Assembly: GCF_017161565.1 (NCBI RefSeq)
Contig: NZ_CP066796.1
Span: 434,001 to 498,000, forward strand
From: Erwinia amylovora
GTDB taxonomy: Bacteria > Pseudomonadota > Gammaproteobacteria > Enterobacterales > Enterobacteriaceae
Direction of reading: 5' to 3'
DNA: 64,000 bases
The notes below the pieces were generated by a model. The model searched no databases. It was given only the letters and a program-made list of their open reading frames with translations, and had not been told where the DNA came from. Every line of letters starts with the position of its first letter. Position 1 is the stretch's first letter. Below are positions 24,402 to 32,023 of this stretch, one piece after another. The position numbers were made by a program, and so were the translations under genes.

Positions 24402-25219
24402 CAATTATTGAAGCCATAATTAAAGTATTGAAAGAGTATGGAAACCCGTTATCACATAATGATATCTATGATCGAATAATAGCGAATGATTATTATTCTT
24501 TTGGTGCAAAGGATCCCATTTCAGTCGTTAGAGGGGAAATAAGAAAACACTGCTATGATATTGACTTTCCTAGTGCTTCACCACGTAAGATATTCATAGA
24601 AGTAAAATCAAATCACCTATCTAAACCTCTATATGATTTGTGGCGTGGTCAGTCGACCAAAATTGAATCTCCGAAGCTGGAGAAAACTACCAAGGATCAA
24701 CTACCGGAAGAAATTATACATTCCAAGTATATTGAACACATAAAAAATGTTAAAAATCAATTGCTTGATGCTATTAATTCGTCAGATCCAGCTTTTTTTG
24801 AGCGGCTAGTAGTCACCCTATTGTTAAAGATGGGGTACGGATGGCATGAGTCTGAAGCGGGAAAAGTTATTGGTGGTGCTGGGGATGAGGGAATTGATGG
24901 TATTATTAATGAAGATAAATTAGGCTTGGAAAAAATATATATCCAAGCAAAACGATATAATAGTAAAAAAGTCCCACCTAGTGAAATTCGAGAATTCATT
25001 GGCTCAATGAATCAAAAAGGAGCTCACAAAGGTGTATTCTTTTCATCTTCATGTTTCACTGAGCAAGCAATGAATAGCGCACAAAAGGCCCAAGGCATGA
25101 CTATTACATTAATTGATGGACAACAGTTATGTGAATACTTGGTTCAAAATGGAATGGGGGTTGCTAAAGTAAGCACTTATGATCTTTACGAGATAGATAG
25201 GAACTTTTTTGATATATAG
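24398..25219 (+). CDS. HARE-HTH / Mrr-type restriction endonuclease coupled to dptH
   Basis: The 273-residue protein joins two domains. Residues 1-75 look like a HARE-HTH winged-helix domain (Thr-Ile-Ile-Glu-Ala-Ile-Ile-Lys-Val-Leu-Lys ... Pro-Leu-Ser-His-Asn-Asp-Ile-Tyr), known from restriction endonucleases and chromatin proteins. Residues 125-250 are an Mrr-type PD-(D/E)XK nuclease: Phe-Glu-Arg-Leu-Val, Gly-Asp-Glu-Gly-Ile-Asp-Gly (Asp167) and Tyr-Ile-Gln-Ala-Lys (Gln183, Lys185). Mrr-type enzymes usually cut modified DNA. I chose ATG 24398, which overlaps the dptH stop as ATGA and has GGGAGC before it. The overlap makes it the fourth gene of the dpt operon and suggests a joint role; it is not part of the classical DptFGH set. 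Confidence 0.85.
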   Translation: MTIIEAIIKVLKEYGNPLSHNDIYDRIIANDYYSFGAKDPISVVRGEIRKHCYDIDFPSASPRKIFIEVKSNHLSKPLYDLWRGQSTKIESPKLEKTTKDQLPEEIIHSKYIEHIKNVKNQLLDAINSSDPAFFERLVVTLLLKMGYGWHESEAGKVIGGAGDEGIDGIINEDKLGLEKIYIQAKRYNSKKVPPSEIREFIGSMNQKGAHKGVFFSSSCFTEQAMNSAQKAQGMTITLIDGQQLCEYLVQNGMGVAKVSTYDLYEIDRNFFDI

Positions 25220-25367
25220 TCTTAATGCGAAGAATAGCCTGACGTTTTAGAAAATTATCAGCAGGTAGTGATTTTTCATCATGGCTATAGTGTGATGATT
25301 TAAACTAAATACTCCAAGCTTAGTGATGATTGTGTTACATTTTATTAATTGTGTATATCAAATAGAG

Positions 25368-25391
25368 GTCTTAAGGATTATGCCTTAAGAC
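25368..25391. terminator. Hairpin between the converging dpt and dnd operons
   Basis: A perfect nine-base stem (GTCTTAAGG / CCTTAAGAC) with a six-base loop lies in the 204 bases between the stop codons of the converging Mrr-type gene and methyltransferase gene. It has no long T run, but its position suits a bidirectional end point. Confidence 0.55.
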
Positions 25392-25423
25392 ATCACTCTC
25401 AATATAATAACATTCAAGTGAAT

Positions 25424-25942
25424 TTATTTTATATATATGTAATTTACAAATATATCATTTGAATCTTTTAGATTAGAAGATGTTTCCCATTCTTTAATTA
25501 AAGTCATATTCAAATCATCTTCAAATAATTTTTTGATGAATTCTGAATCGTAATAATAAAATATCCTGCTATCATTTTTTGTGTTTTTTTTATTTTGTTG
25601 TTTTTTCAAAGAAAAATAGATCACTCCGGATTTTCTAGTTGCTTTATATAAACGAAATGAAGCATTTTTAAATTCGCTCTCATTAAGATGAAGTAATGAT
25701 GCACACGCCCAAATTAAGTCAAATTTAGGAGGGTAGTCAATTTCATTGAAATCTAATTTTTCACAAAATGCAAAGGGATATTGATTGCATAGATATACCA
25801 TTTCTTTTGATGCATCAAATGATGTGACTTTATAACCATGCCTTATAAAATATTCAGTATCTCTACCAATACCACACCCAGCGTCTAATATCGAGGATCC
25901 CGGTTTAAAATGCTTGCGAATTTCATTATAGATTTCGCTCAT
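25424..25942 (-). CDS. Class I SAM-dependent methyltransferase, N terminus upstream of any usable start
   Basis: From ATG 25942 the product has 172 residues and shows motif I, Leu-Asp-Ala-Gly-Cys-Gly-Ile-Gly-Arg-Asp (near residue 20), motif II with Thr-Ser-Phe-Asp-Ala-Ser, and Phe-Asp-Leu-Ile-Trp-Ala-Cys-Ala-Ser-Leu-Leu-His-Leu, a Rossmann SAM-binding fold of the small-molecule methyltransferase kind, not a DNA methylase with a recognition domain. The same frame stays open 31 codons further upstream and reads like a genuine start (Phe-Tyr-Asp-Lys-Asn-Ser-Ile-Asp-Tyr-Phe-Arg-Lys-Thr), but holds no ATG, GTG or TTG; an ATA stands where the start would be expected. It may use a rare start, be a decayed gene, or be shortened. 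It is last in the dnd operon. Confidence 0.75.
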   Translation of the reverse strand: MSEIYNEIRKHFKPGSSILDAGCGIGRDTEYFIRHGYKVTSFDASKEMVYLCNQYPFAFCEKLDFNEIDYPPKFDLIWACASLLHLNESEFKNASFRLYKATRKSGVIYFSLKKQQNKKNTKNDSRIFYYYDSEFIKKLFEDDLNMTLIKEWETSSNLKDSNDIFVNYIYIK

Positions 25943-26013
25943 ATCAATCGATGCTGTTTTTCTAAAATAATCAATACTATTTTTATCATAAAAAGAAATG
26001 TTTTTTTTTGTTT

Positions 26014-26787
26014 CTATGATGTTTTCTTTTTTGATTCAAAATTTATAATGACCTTAAGTTTTCTTATTTCGCTATCAATTGCACCATTTATCTCTAAAGG
26101 AAATACAATATCTTCAAGCTCAGAGTTATCTTTATTGAGAACTCCACGGGCTGCACATTTCAATATACGATAGTGAGCTATTAGCTTTCCGAGCAGTGTA
26201 TGTAGCTCTGGGTTATCTACATATCCAGAGTTACTTTCGATCAGTAGTGTTATTTTATCAGAAATATCAATTATTTGCTGTAACAACTCTTTATCATGGG
26301 TGTCAAGCACATTGTTATTGTTATTGTTATTGTTATTGTTATTGTTATTGTTATTGTTATTGTTACTTTGTATTAAGTAGCGTAAGGCTCGGAAGTATTT
26401 TCCTTCGGATCTAAGTTTTTCTTTTTCTTTCAATGCAAAGTGGCTATATATTATTCTTGACTCTTCTAATAATGAATTAAAAGGCCCATAGAATTTTTCT
26501 ATTTTTTCTTTTGCATTATTTGCGAAAGTAATTTTTCTCTCTCGTAACTCTATTTGTTGTTGTTGCTGCCTATCTTTCCGATACTTAGTGATAGTATGAA
26601 ATGCTATAGCCAAAGAAACCAAAGCCGTAATAAATGATGTTATAGCTGACAATTCAGTTGGTTGAAGCCCCAATAGTCCTTTTGAGGTATTATTACTGGT
26701 TGATTCAATATATACATTCGTTATTAGTGAATTATTAGAATAGTCCTTTTTAATATATGGAGTGATAATGTGATTTTTATTTTCCAT
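26014..26787 (-). CDS. Membrane-anchored protein with an 18-Asn tract, fifth gene of the dnd operon
   Basis: I do not recognise this 257-residue protein. One membrane segment lies at residues about 45-65 (Leu-Ser-Ala-Ile-Thr-Ser-Phe-Ile-Thr-Ala-Leu-Val-Ser-Leu-Ala). A basic Gln/Arg/Lys-rich helix follows (about 68-100), then a helical domain interrupted by 18 consecutive Asn near residues 142-159, and a final helical part. The basic region after the membrane segment suggests that the C-terminal bulk is cytoplasmic. It starts 4 bases after the dndE stop, so it is surely cotranscribed with dndBCDE. The Asn tract is a linker whose length can change in steps of two residues through its hexanucleotide repeat. 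Any role in phosphorothioation is inferred from location only. Confidence 0.7.
   Translation of the reverse strand: MENKNHIITPYIKKDYSNNSLITNVYIESTSNNTSKGLLGLQPTELSAITSFITALVSLAIAFHTITKYRKDRQQQQQIELRERKITFANNAKEKIEKFYGPFNSLLEESRIIYSHFALKEKEKLRSEGKYFRALRYLIQSNNNNNNNNNNNNNNNNNNVLDTHDKELLQQIIDISDKITLLIESNSGYVDNPELHTLLGKLIAHYRILKCAARGVLNKDNSELEDIVFPLEINGAIDSEIRKLKVIINFESKKKTS
26311..26364. repeat. Nine-copy hexanucleotide repeat (ATTGTT)9 inside a gene
   Basis: Nine perfect tandem copies of ATTGTT, read on the minus strand as alternating AAC-AAT, encode 18 Asn residues of the protein at 26014-26787. A six-base unit changes in number without shifting the frame. Confidence 0.97.
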
Positions 26788-26791
26788 GATG

Positions 26792-27145
26792 TTATATCCC
26801 GAATGAGAGGTCTTTTAGAGAACGGTAGTTTCTCAATGCCGCAATCCCATCCTCAACATGTGCCGCCCACGCTTTAATTAACATTTTCTGCTCTATCTGT
26901 GGATACAGCATTTTAAGAATTAAATCCGTGGCCTGTAATGTCTCCCCTAACCACGTAATTTTATCTAGTATCAAAACACCATCCAGCTTCATACTATCTC
27001 GCTCAGGCAAATAACGAAAATCGGTTTCCACCGAACGGAAAAACGCCAACCGTGCGGCGACATTCGGCGTGATCCCTGTGTATCCTTTTAGCTTTTTTAG
27101 TTGTTCTTCTGTCTGTCGACTGAGCTGCATTCGGTTTGGGAGCAT
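26792..27145 (-). CDS. dndE: DndE, DNA phosphorothioation protein
   Basis: The 117-residue protein matches DndE in size, position and sequence type (Leu-Ser-Arg-Gln-Thr-Glu-Glu-Gln-Leu-Lys-Lys-Leu-Lys near the start; Gly-Ile-Thr-Pro-Asn-Val-Ala-Ala-Arg-Leu-Ala-Phe). DndE is a small tetrameric DNA-binding protein that acts with DndC and DndD in replacing a non-bridging phosphate oxygen by sulphur. Its ATG shares one base with the dndD stop (TGATG) and has AAGGAGG 7 bases before it, a strong site giving coupled translation. The next gene starts 4 bases after its stop. Confidence 0.92.
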   Translation of the reverse strand: MLPNRMQLSRQTEEQLKKLKGYTGITPNVAARLAFFRSVETDFRYLPERDSMKLDGVLILDKITWLGETLQATDLILKMLYPQIEQKMLIKAWAAHVEDGIAALRNYRSLKDLSFGI

Positions 27146-29145
27146 CAGATTGCCTCCTTGGTTAATTCCCAGAAATAGCCTGGTTTTAGAATCGATGACT
27201 TGGTATGTGCATTAAAGACGATCTCATAAGCATGGGAGATGTCGTCACGAAGTTGATCGACAAAGTAACGTTCATCTACTTCTGTATCAGTGGACAGCAG
27301 AACAACTTGATGACTGGCCTCGGGGAAGTAATGGTTAATCAACTTATCTCGGTGCTGCGAGTCCAGACGTCCCAGCGGTGTATCGATGATAACTGGTAAA
27401 TCACGACCAGAGGTTTTAGCCAGTGCCTCAAGTATTGCAATTGCATAAATTTGCTTTTCACCAGCAGATAGTAATTTTCGGTTTATCACTGAACCATTTT
27501 CATCAATTAATTCCACATCAAACGTTCCAGGATTGATATGTGCACTAAGTTGTAAATCCTCTTTACGAGCCAACTTACGGTAGGCCAATTCAAAATTAGT
27601 AGCCAAAGTTTTTACTCGTGCTTGAGTTAAAACATCGCTGTAACGATCGAGTAAATTTATTGTTTCTTGAGCATTCTTAAAGGCGCTACTGTAATTGTGC
27701 TGATAGCGAACGGCATCATGTGCTTTTTGTATCTGGCGGACGCAATCCAGTTGTTGTTGTTTTGTGTGTTTAGCCTGTTCTAGAAATAAACAATATTTTT
27801 GCCGCTGAGCTTCGCGCTGCCGATCCAAATCGCGTAATTTTTCGAATAGATCCATTAACTGATCGTCTTCAGGCGCACGGGCAATGTTAGCAGCGGCTTG
27901 TTCAAGCTGTAGTTCAACTTCAGCTAACTGATTACGATAAAGATCAAAGTGTTGCCATGCTCTCTTGCTTTCCTGCCCGATGGAATGTTGAAGCATACCC
28001 GCTTCTCGTTCAGAAATATCAAAAAGCAAATCGCCTTTAGGTTTGTTTGCCATATACTCTTTCAGATTATCTGTAATGGCTTCAGTAGCGATTTTACTCG
28101 TGGTGCTGGAGCGCAATGCAATATCGTTTCCGAGTTGAGTTAAAAACTGACTCAGTTCTTTTTCAAAGCTTTTTGCCTGCTTGATCTCCGTTTCATTCGC
28201 AATCTGTTGTAGTAAACGGGACAAGGTATTAGGAGCCAACGCATAAGGTAGCGCACCATCAAATTCCTGACGTAATGCTTTCTCCAGACGTTCCCTATCT
28301 TTTAGTAAAGTTTCAGCCTTATTTTTTTCTTGCATCTTTGTCTGAGCAAACGCACCGCCTTGTGCATTCAATAGGCCTTCATAACGGATGATGTCTTTAG
28401 ACAGAAACTCGATTCGTGTATTGGCAAAATCAGCTTTTTCCAGCAGTTCTTCCGTCTGACCAGCTAATTTTCTACTTTGCGTCTCAAGCTTTGCAATATG
28501 TTGTTGCTGAGAACCTTCCAACTGGCTGGATTGCTGGCGCTTAATTAAAATCACTAAATCATTGCGTAGCTTAGATATCAGATCTAAACCTAACAGGCGA
28601 CGTACAGCAGTACGCAGAATATTGCCGGATTCATCTTCCGCCAGTTCCGCAATTTTTTCACCATCAAAAAAGAACAAATCAGCGATGCCATGCGGAATCA
28701 ATTCATTAAGGAATCCCTGGCATTGCTCATAATCGAACTCACTCAGAGGTTGCCCATCCTGCTGTAGAGAAAGCTGGTCTTTCTTGCCTTTTTCCCAAGT
28801 TCGCGTGACGGTAAATTCTGCCTCATTACCACCTTTATTGTAGGTAAACGTCAGTTCTACCGATGCTTCCGCCACCTGTTCACTACAGTACGCACCGTTA
28901 TGAATCAGTGCGCTGAGCTGCTCAATATATTCTTGTTGCTGCGTCGCGAGGCCAAATGCCATTCGACCATACAACGCCAGTCGGATTGCCGATAAAATCG
29001 AGGTTTTTCCTGCGCCATTTAAGCCACCAAACAATACGATAGGTCGTGGATTTTCATCGTGTAGACGCTTTCTGGGAGCTAAATCAATGGTGTGTGTACC
29101 GCTGAATACTCGAAAATTACGCAATACTAATTGCTTAATTAACAT
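27145..29145 (-). CDS. dndD: DndD, SMC-like ATPase of DNA phosphorothioation
   Basis: The 666-residue protein is an SbcC/Rad50-like ATPase. Walker A (Gly-Leu-Asn-Gly-Ala-Gly-Lys-Thr-Ser) lies near residue 40, and a long coiled coil fills residues about 200-510. The C-terminal part holds the signature Leu-Ser-Ala-Gly-Glu-Lys-Gln and Walker B Leu-Pro-Val-Ile-Ile-Asp-Thr-Pro-Leu-Gly. DndD is thought to use ATP to remodel or nick DNA during sulphur insertion. I place the start at ATG 29145 (Met-Leu-Ile-Lys-Gln-Leu-Val-Leu-Arg-Asn-Phe-Arg): it has GTGAGGA before it, overlaps dndC by 11 bases, and gives the normal family N terminus, unlike a start 30 codons upstream. Confidence 0.94.
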   Translation of the reverse strand: MLIKQLVLRNFRVFSGTHTIDLAPRKRLHDENPRPIVLFGGLNGAGKTSILSAIRLALYGRMAFGLATQQQEYIEQLSALIHNGAYCSEQVAEASVELTFTYNKGGNEAEFTVTRTWEKGKKDQLSLQQDGQPLSEFDYEQCQGFLNELIPHGIADLFFFDGEKIAELAEDESGNILRTAVRRLLGLDLISKLRNDLVILIKRQQSSQLEGSQQQHIAKLETQSRKLAGQTEELLEKADFANTRIEFLSKDIIRYEGLLNAQGGAFAQTKMQEKNKAETLLKDRERLEKALRQEFDGALPYALAPNTLSRLLQQIANETEIKQAKSFEKELSQFLTQLGNDIALRSSTTSKIATEAITDNLKEYMANKPKGDLLFDISEREAGMLQHSIGQESKRAWQHFDLYRNQLAEVELQLEQAAANIARAPEDDQLMDLFEKLRDLDRQREAQRQKYCLFLEQAKHTKQQQLDCVRQIQKAHDAVRYQHNYSSAFKNAQETINLLDRYSDVLTQARVKTLATNFELAYRKLARKEDLQLSAHINPGTFDVELIDENGSVINRKLLSAGEKQIYAIAILEALAKTSGRDLPVIIDTPLGRLDSQHRDKLINHYFPEASHQVVLLSTDTEVDERYFVDQLRDDISHAYEIVFNAHTKSSILKPGYFWELTKEAI

Positions 29146-30769
29146 TTTCGTTTTCCTCACCGGCAAATACAGATGATTCACTGGCATCGACAATTCTACG
29201 TTGTAAAACTTGAAGCTCAGCTTCCAGTCTGGCAACTTCTTCCTGATGAATATCCCGATCGTTTCGTTTCTGCAGTGTTATCTGATTTTGCTGAATCTCT
29301 TCCAAACTACCCCAGTCTTGCTTCAAAATTGTACCGAGCTTGTCAAATATCCCCTGACGGCGACTTAATCCTTCCATTGAAACTTCCAACTCAATAAGTT
29401 TCATTACCATCTCTGGTACAACGTCAAATCCTTGGGCAATCTGTATCAGCAAATCAGCATCGCTGGCATCAAAGCGTGATTGATCATCAACCACCCAGTC
29501 GAGTTCCTGCTGGTACACCTCACGGTAAATACCTGGGAGGGTGTCATACCAGTCAGGTTCATTGGGGTCTTTCAGCCACTCCTGACGGATAGCGTGCAAT
29601 TCCAGTTTGGTGATTAACGTAATGGTGTGACCCTGCGCATTCAAATCACGCTCAATTTTAAGTAAATCTTTTAGCCACTCCTGACGATATTTTAGCCAGT
29701 AAGGGCCAGGAACATGTTTACGTTCTGCGCTAAGCTCCTCACCATCCTTAGCGTATTGATAGCTCACTTTGCCGGTACGGCGTTTATAGTTGCGATAAGT
29801 GTCTTTATTAGCGGGATCGGTGGTAAATGCCAGAAGATCACGATATTTCAGTAACGGAGACATCCACTCTTCTCCATTCTTGATCAGGCTTTCCATCGCT
29901 TTATCTTTGGTAACCACTGTGCAGGTCCAGCAGCCAAAACGTGAATTTCCGCAGGAAGGGGTACTTTCGTCGATTACAAGTGGACACTCCCCCTGTGCGG
30001 AAGAATCCATATACAGTGTCCAAAGCGGACGATTGTTGCCTCCCCACGGGCTTTCCCACTCTTCAATATCTTCAGGAGAATATCGGAACGCACCACGTAA
30101 TAGCTTCCAGACATCTTCCACATCCCAAGCATCAATGGGAGTATAGATAAAAGCGTTTGCCAGCGTGGTATGTCGGGCGAGGCGCGAGCCATCAATTTTG
30201 TGTTTTGCAATTACCTGCGCACGGGAAGCGCTTTCGCTACTGCGCGAACCTAAAACCACAATCACCTCATCAAACTGGCTGACTTTATCTTTGATAAAAT
30301 CACTGACCGGGTTGATCTTCATTCGTTCGGTACACCAGCGGAAACTCCGAGTGGGTGCCGGATAACCTTTTCCTAGCAAGTTAACCCAGAACGTTTCATT
30401 AGTTTTGGGCATCACCGCATGCTGGGTGATTGGCAGGCGATTACGTTTTGCACCAGCCTCAATTTGCAACATGGTTTTCTTAATCAGATCAACCACTACT
30501 GGCGTTTCTACCAGAGTATCTGATGATACTAAGAAAACATCTTTATTGCGCATTTCCGGAGGCAGGCCCAGTAAGGCCAGATATACCAAAGTAATAACCG
30601 CTGAAGAATCTTTACCGCCACTGTAGCCAATTACCCACGGACGTTTATCCGCACAATAAATTCTCTGAACTTCTGTAACATATTCCGCCAGAGGGCGTCC
30701 GGCGAATTGTTCCTGATTAATAAAATCTTCGTACTCGGCCAGATCGAAGGCCTGAACCAGTTTACTCAT
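29135..30769 (-). CDS. dndC: DndC, PAPS-reductase-like sulphur transferase
   Basis: DndC delivers sulphur to the DNA backbone. The 544 residues show the PP-loop Gly-Tyr-Ser-Gly-Gly-Lys-Asp-Ser-Ser near residue 50 for ATP pyrophosphatase activity. They also carry a Cys cluster (Glu-Cys-Pro-Leu-Val ... Ser-Cys-Gly-Asn-Ser-Arg-Phe-Gly-Cys-Trp-Thr-Cys, about residues 260-285) that fits the known [4Fe-4S] cluster of DndC. The last 40 residues form a coiled coil. The sulphur must come from a cysteine desulphurase; dndA is absent from this island, so a chromosomal IscS would have to serve, as in other enterobacteria. It overlaps dndB by 4 bases and dndD by 11. Confidence 0.95.
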   Translation of the reverse strand: MSKLVQAFDLAEYEDFINQEQFAGRPLAEYVTEVQRIYCADKRPWVIGYSGGKDSSAVITLVYLALLGLPPEMRNKDVFLVSSDTLVETPVVVDLIKKTMLQIEAGAKRNRLPITQHAVMPKTNETFWVNLLGKGYPAPTRSFRWCTERMKINPVSDFIKDKVSQFDEVIVVLGSRSSESASRAQVIAKHKIDGSRLARHTTLANAFIYTPIDAWDVEDVWKLLRGAFRYSPEDIEEWESPWGGNNRPLWTLYMDSSAQGECPLVIDESTPSCGNSRFGCWTCTVVTKDKAMESLIKNGEEWMSPLLKYRDLLAFTTDPANKDTYRNYKRRTGKVSYQYAKDGEELSAERKHVPGPYWLKYRQEWLKDLLKIERDLNAQGHTITLITKLELHAIRQEWLKDPNEPDWYDTLPGIYREVYQQELDWVVDDQSRFDASDADLLIQIAQGFDVVPEMVMKLIELEVSMEGLSRRQGIFDKLGTILKQDWGSLEEIQQNQITLQKRNDRDIHQEEVARLEAELQVLQRRIVDASESSVFAGEENENVN

Positions 30770-31851
30770 GAGACAACCATTTGAGCTTCAAGCTCCTGTT
30801 CTTCAGGAGTGAGGGGAAGGGATAGCGCAATTTTTAGTGCGTTACAGGTTAGCTGAATCGCCGTACTTGTTTTGCTCAGCTTGCCATGTTGCATTGATCT
30901 TTTGATCAAATTCGGATTGTTTCTACGCCAGTTAAATGTTTTGAGTGCGGCAATTTTCTCCGGCCATTGCTCAGGATAATCCCTCAGTAGTGCATATCCC
31001 AGTTGTCCGAGAGCCTGTAAACCGATGCCGTGAGCGTGAACATAGTCCTGCCGTAGCTGGACAGGTGAGACCTCTTTTTTAGCTGCTAGTTGCCAATCCG
31101 GCATCACACTGAAAATAGCTAGCCAGTAACTGGCCGCTATTTGGGTACATTCTTCAAAATTGTCCTCTTTGGGTTCTTTTCCAAGTAGAGCGCGGGTTGC
31201 CTGCTTGATGCTGCTTAAGGTAAACAATTTATTTGACCGCTGGCTGATACCTGATTTTTCTAACTCAGTCATCCCTATGAACGGTTCAATGGACATCGCC
31301 AAATAACGAGCCAGATTTGAACTTGCATCACGATGATCGTAAAGCGACGATAATGAAGGACTAGGGCGGATGGCGTATTTGTTCAGATCGGCGAACATTT
31401 GCTGGCTACGTTTTAAACCTTCATCGACGAAAAATAGCACCGGAATATTATCCTGCCCTAATTCAGGGCGAGCATCTAAAGCGTCTTCAATCGCCTTACG
31501 GCGATGCTGACCGTCATTGATTAAAATTTGAGCATCCATTGGCACACATAGCGTCCCCAGATTATTGGAACCGGGAAACTCATCAAACTGGACATCGACG
31601 GCAATGGAGGCTGTCAGTGCTGAAAACACATAATCTTTTGGGTTTTCCAAGAGATAACGCACCATTTCGGGTATGCGTGATTTATTCAGTGTACGTTGTG
31701 CTCGTAATTCCGGTGGCACGTCGTTTTCATCAAAACTGAATATTTTCGGAATGATACGCATTGGGCATGTGGCAATGTAGAAAGGACGTCCAGCCTGAAT
31801 GCCACGTATAGCTGGAAACGAGTAGCAATAATCTGCATCAACATTAGCCAT
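30766..31851 (-). CDS. dndB: DndB, DGQHR-domain regulator of the dnd operon
   Basis: The 361-residue protein carries the family-naming motif Asp-Gly-Gln-His-Arg (Ile-Asn-Asp-Gly-Gln-His-Arg-Arg-Lys-Ala-Ile) near residue 113, followed by Phe-Phe-Val-Asp-Glu and Phe-Ala-Asp-Leu-Asn-Lys, a ParB-like fold. In Salmonella DndB represses the dnd operon and modulates the modification level. It is the first gene of the leftward operon and overlaps dndC by an ATGA. Two TACG-N10-CGTA palindromes lie 35-95 bases upstream of its start and may be its own operators. Confidence 0.94.
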   Translation of the reverse strand: MANVDADYCYSFPAIRGIQAGRPFYIATCPMRIIPKIFSFDENDVPPELRAQRTLNKSRIPEMVRYLLENPKDYVFSALTASIAVDVQFDEFPGSNNLGTLCVPMDAQILINDGQHRRKAIEDALDARPELGQDNIPVLFFVDEGLKRSQQMFADLNKYAIRPSPSLSSLYDHRDASSNLARYLAMSIEPFIGMTELEKSGISQRSNKLFTLSSIKQATRALLGKEPKEDNFEECTQIAASYWLAIFSVMPDWQLAAKKEVSPVQLRQDYVHAHGIGLQALGQLGYALLRDYPEQWPEKIAALKTFNWRRNNPNLIKRSMQHGKLSKTSTAIQLTCNALKIALSLPLTPEEQELEAQMVVS

Positions 31852-31885
31852 ATGTAGTCCGTATGAAGCATTGAGTGAATTCTGT

Positions 31886-31946
31886 TACGTCATATTTTAC
31901 GTAATACGTGATTAGATTTGTAGTCTTTTACGTGATTTTTTGCGTA
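31886..31946 (-). promoter_or_regulatory. Two putative DndB operators upstream of dndB
   Basis: TACG-N10-CGTA occurs exactly at 31886-31903 and again at 31929-31946, 43 bases apart (about four helical turns), within the promoter region of dndB. As I recall, this palindrome is the reported DndB-binding motif of Salmonella. Both spacers are AT-rich. Auto-repression by DndB is the likely meaning; binding has not been shown here. Confidence 0.7.
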
Positions 31947-31950
31947 CGAT

Positions 31951-32023
31951 AGCTAACATCTCAGTGATTAGTACACCCCGATGTTAGCTGTCCCATGAAA
32001 CAGATAGTTGCAATGGAACAGCT
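31951..32023. promoter_or_regulatory. Nested inverted repeats between dndB and a rightward ORF
   Basis: AGCTAACATC (31951-31960) faces GATGTTAGCT (31980-31989), a perfect ten-base inverted repeat with a 19-base spacer. A second imperfect pair, AGCTGTCCCAT (31985 on) and ATGGAACAGCT (ending just before 32024), overlaps its right arm and abuts the start codon at 32024. Such overlapping palindromes ahead of a short gene are typical of autoregulated operators. Confidence 0.5.

Noticed and set aside
26196..26414. Small rightward frame with a Cys-Tyr repeat
   Set aside because: It is the complement of the ATTGTT repeat within the gene at 26014-26787; no start site or domain.
28000..28143. Rightward frames inside dndD and dndC
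   Set aside because: Short antisense shadows of well-identified genes, without signals.
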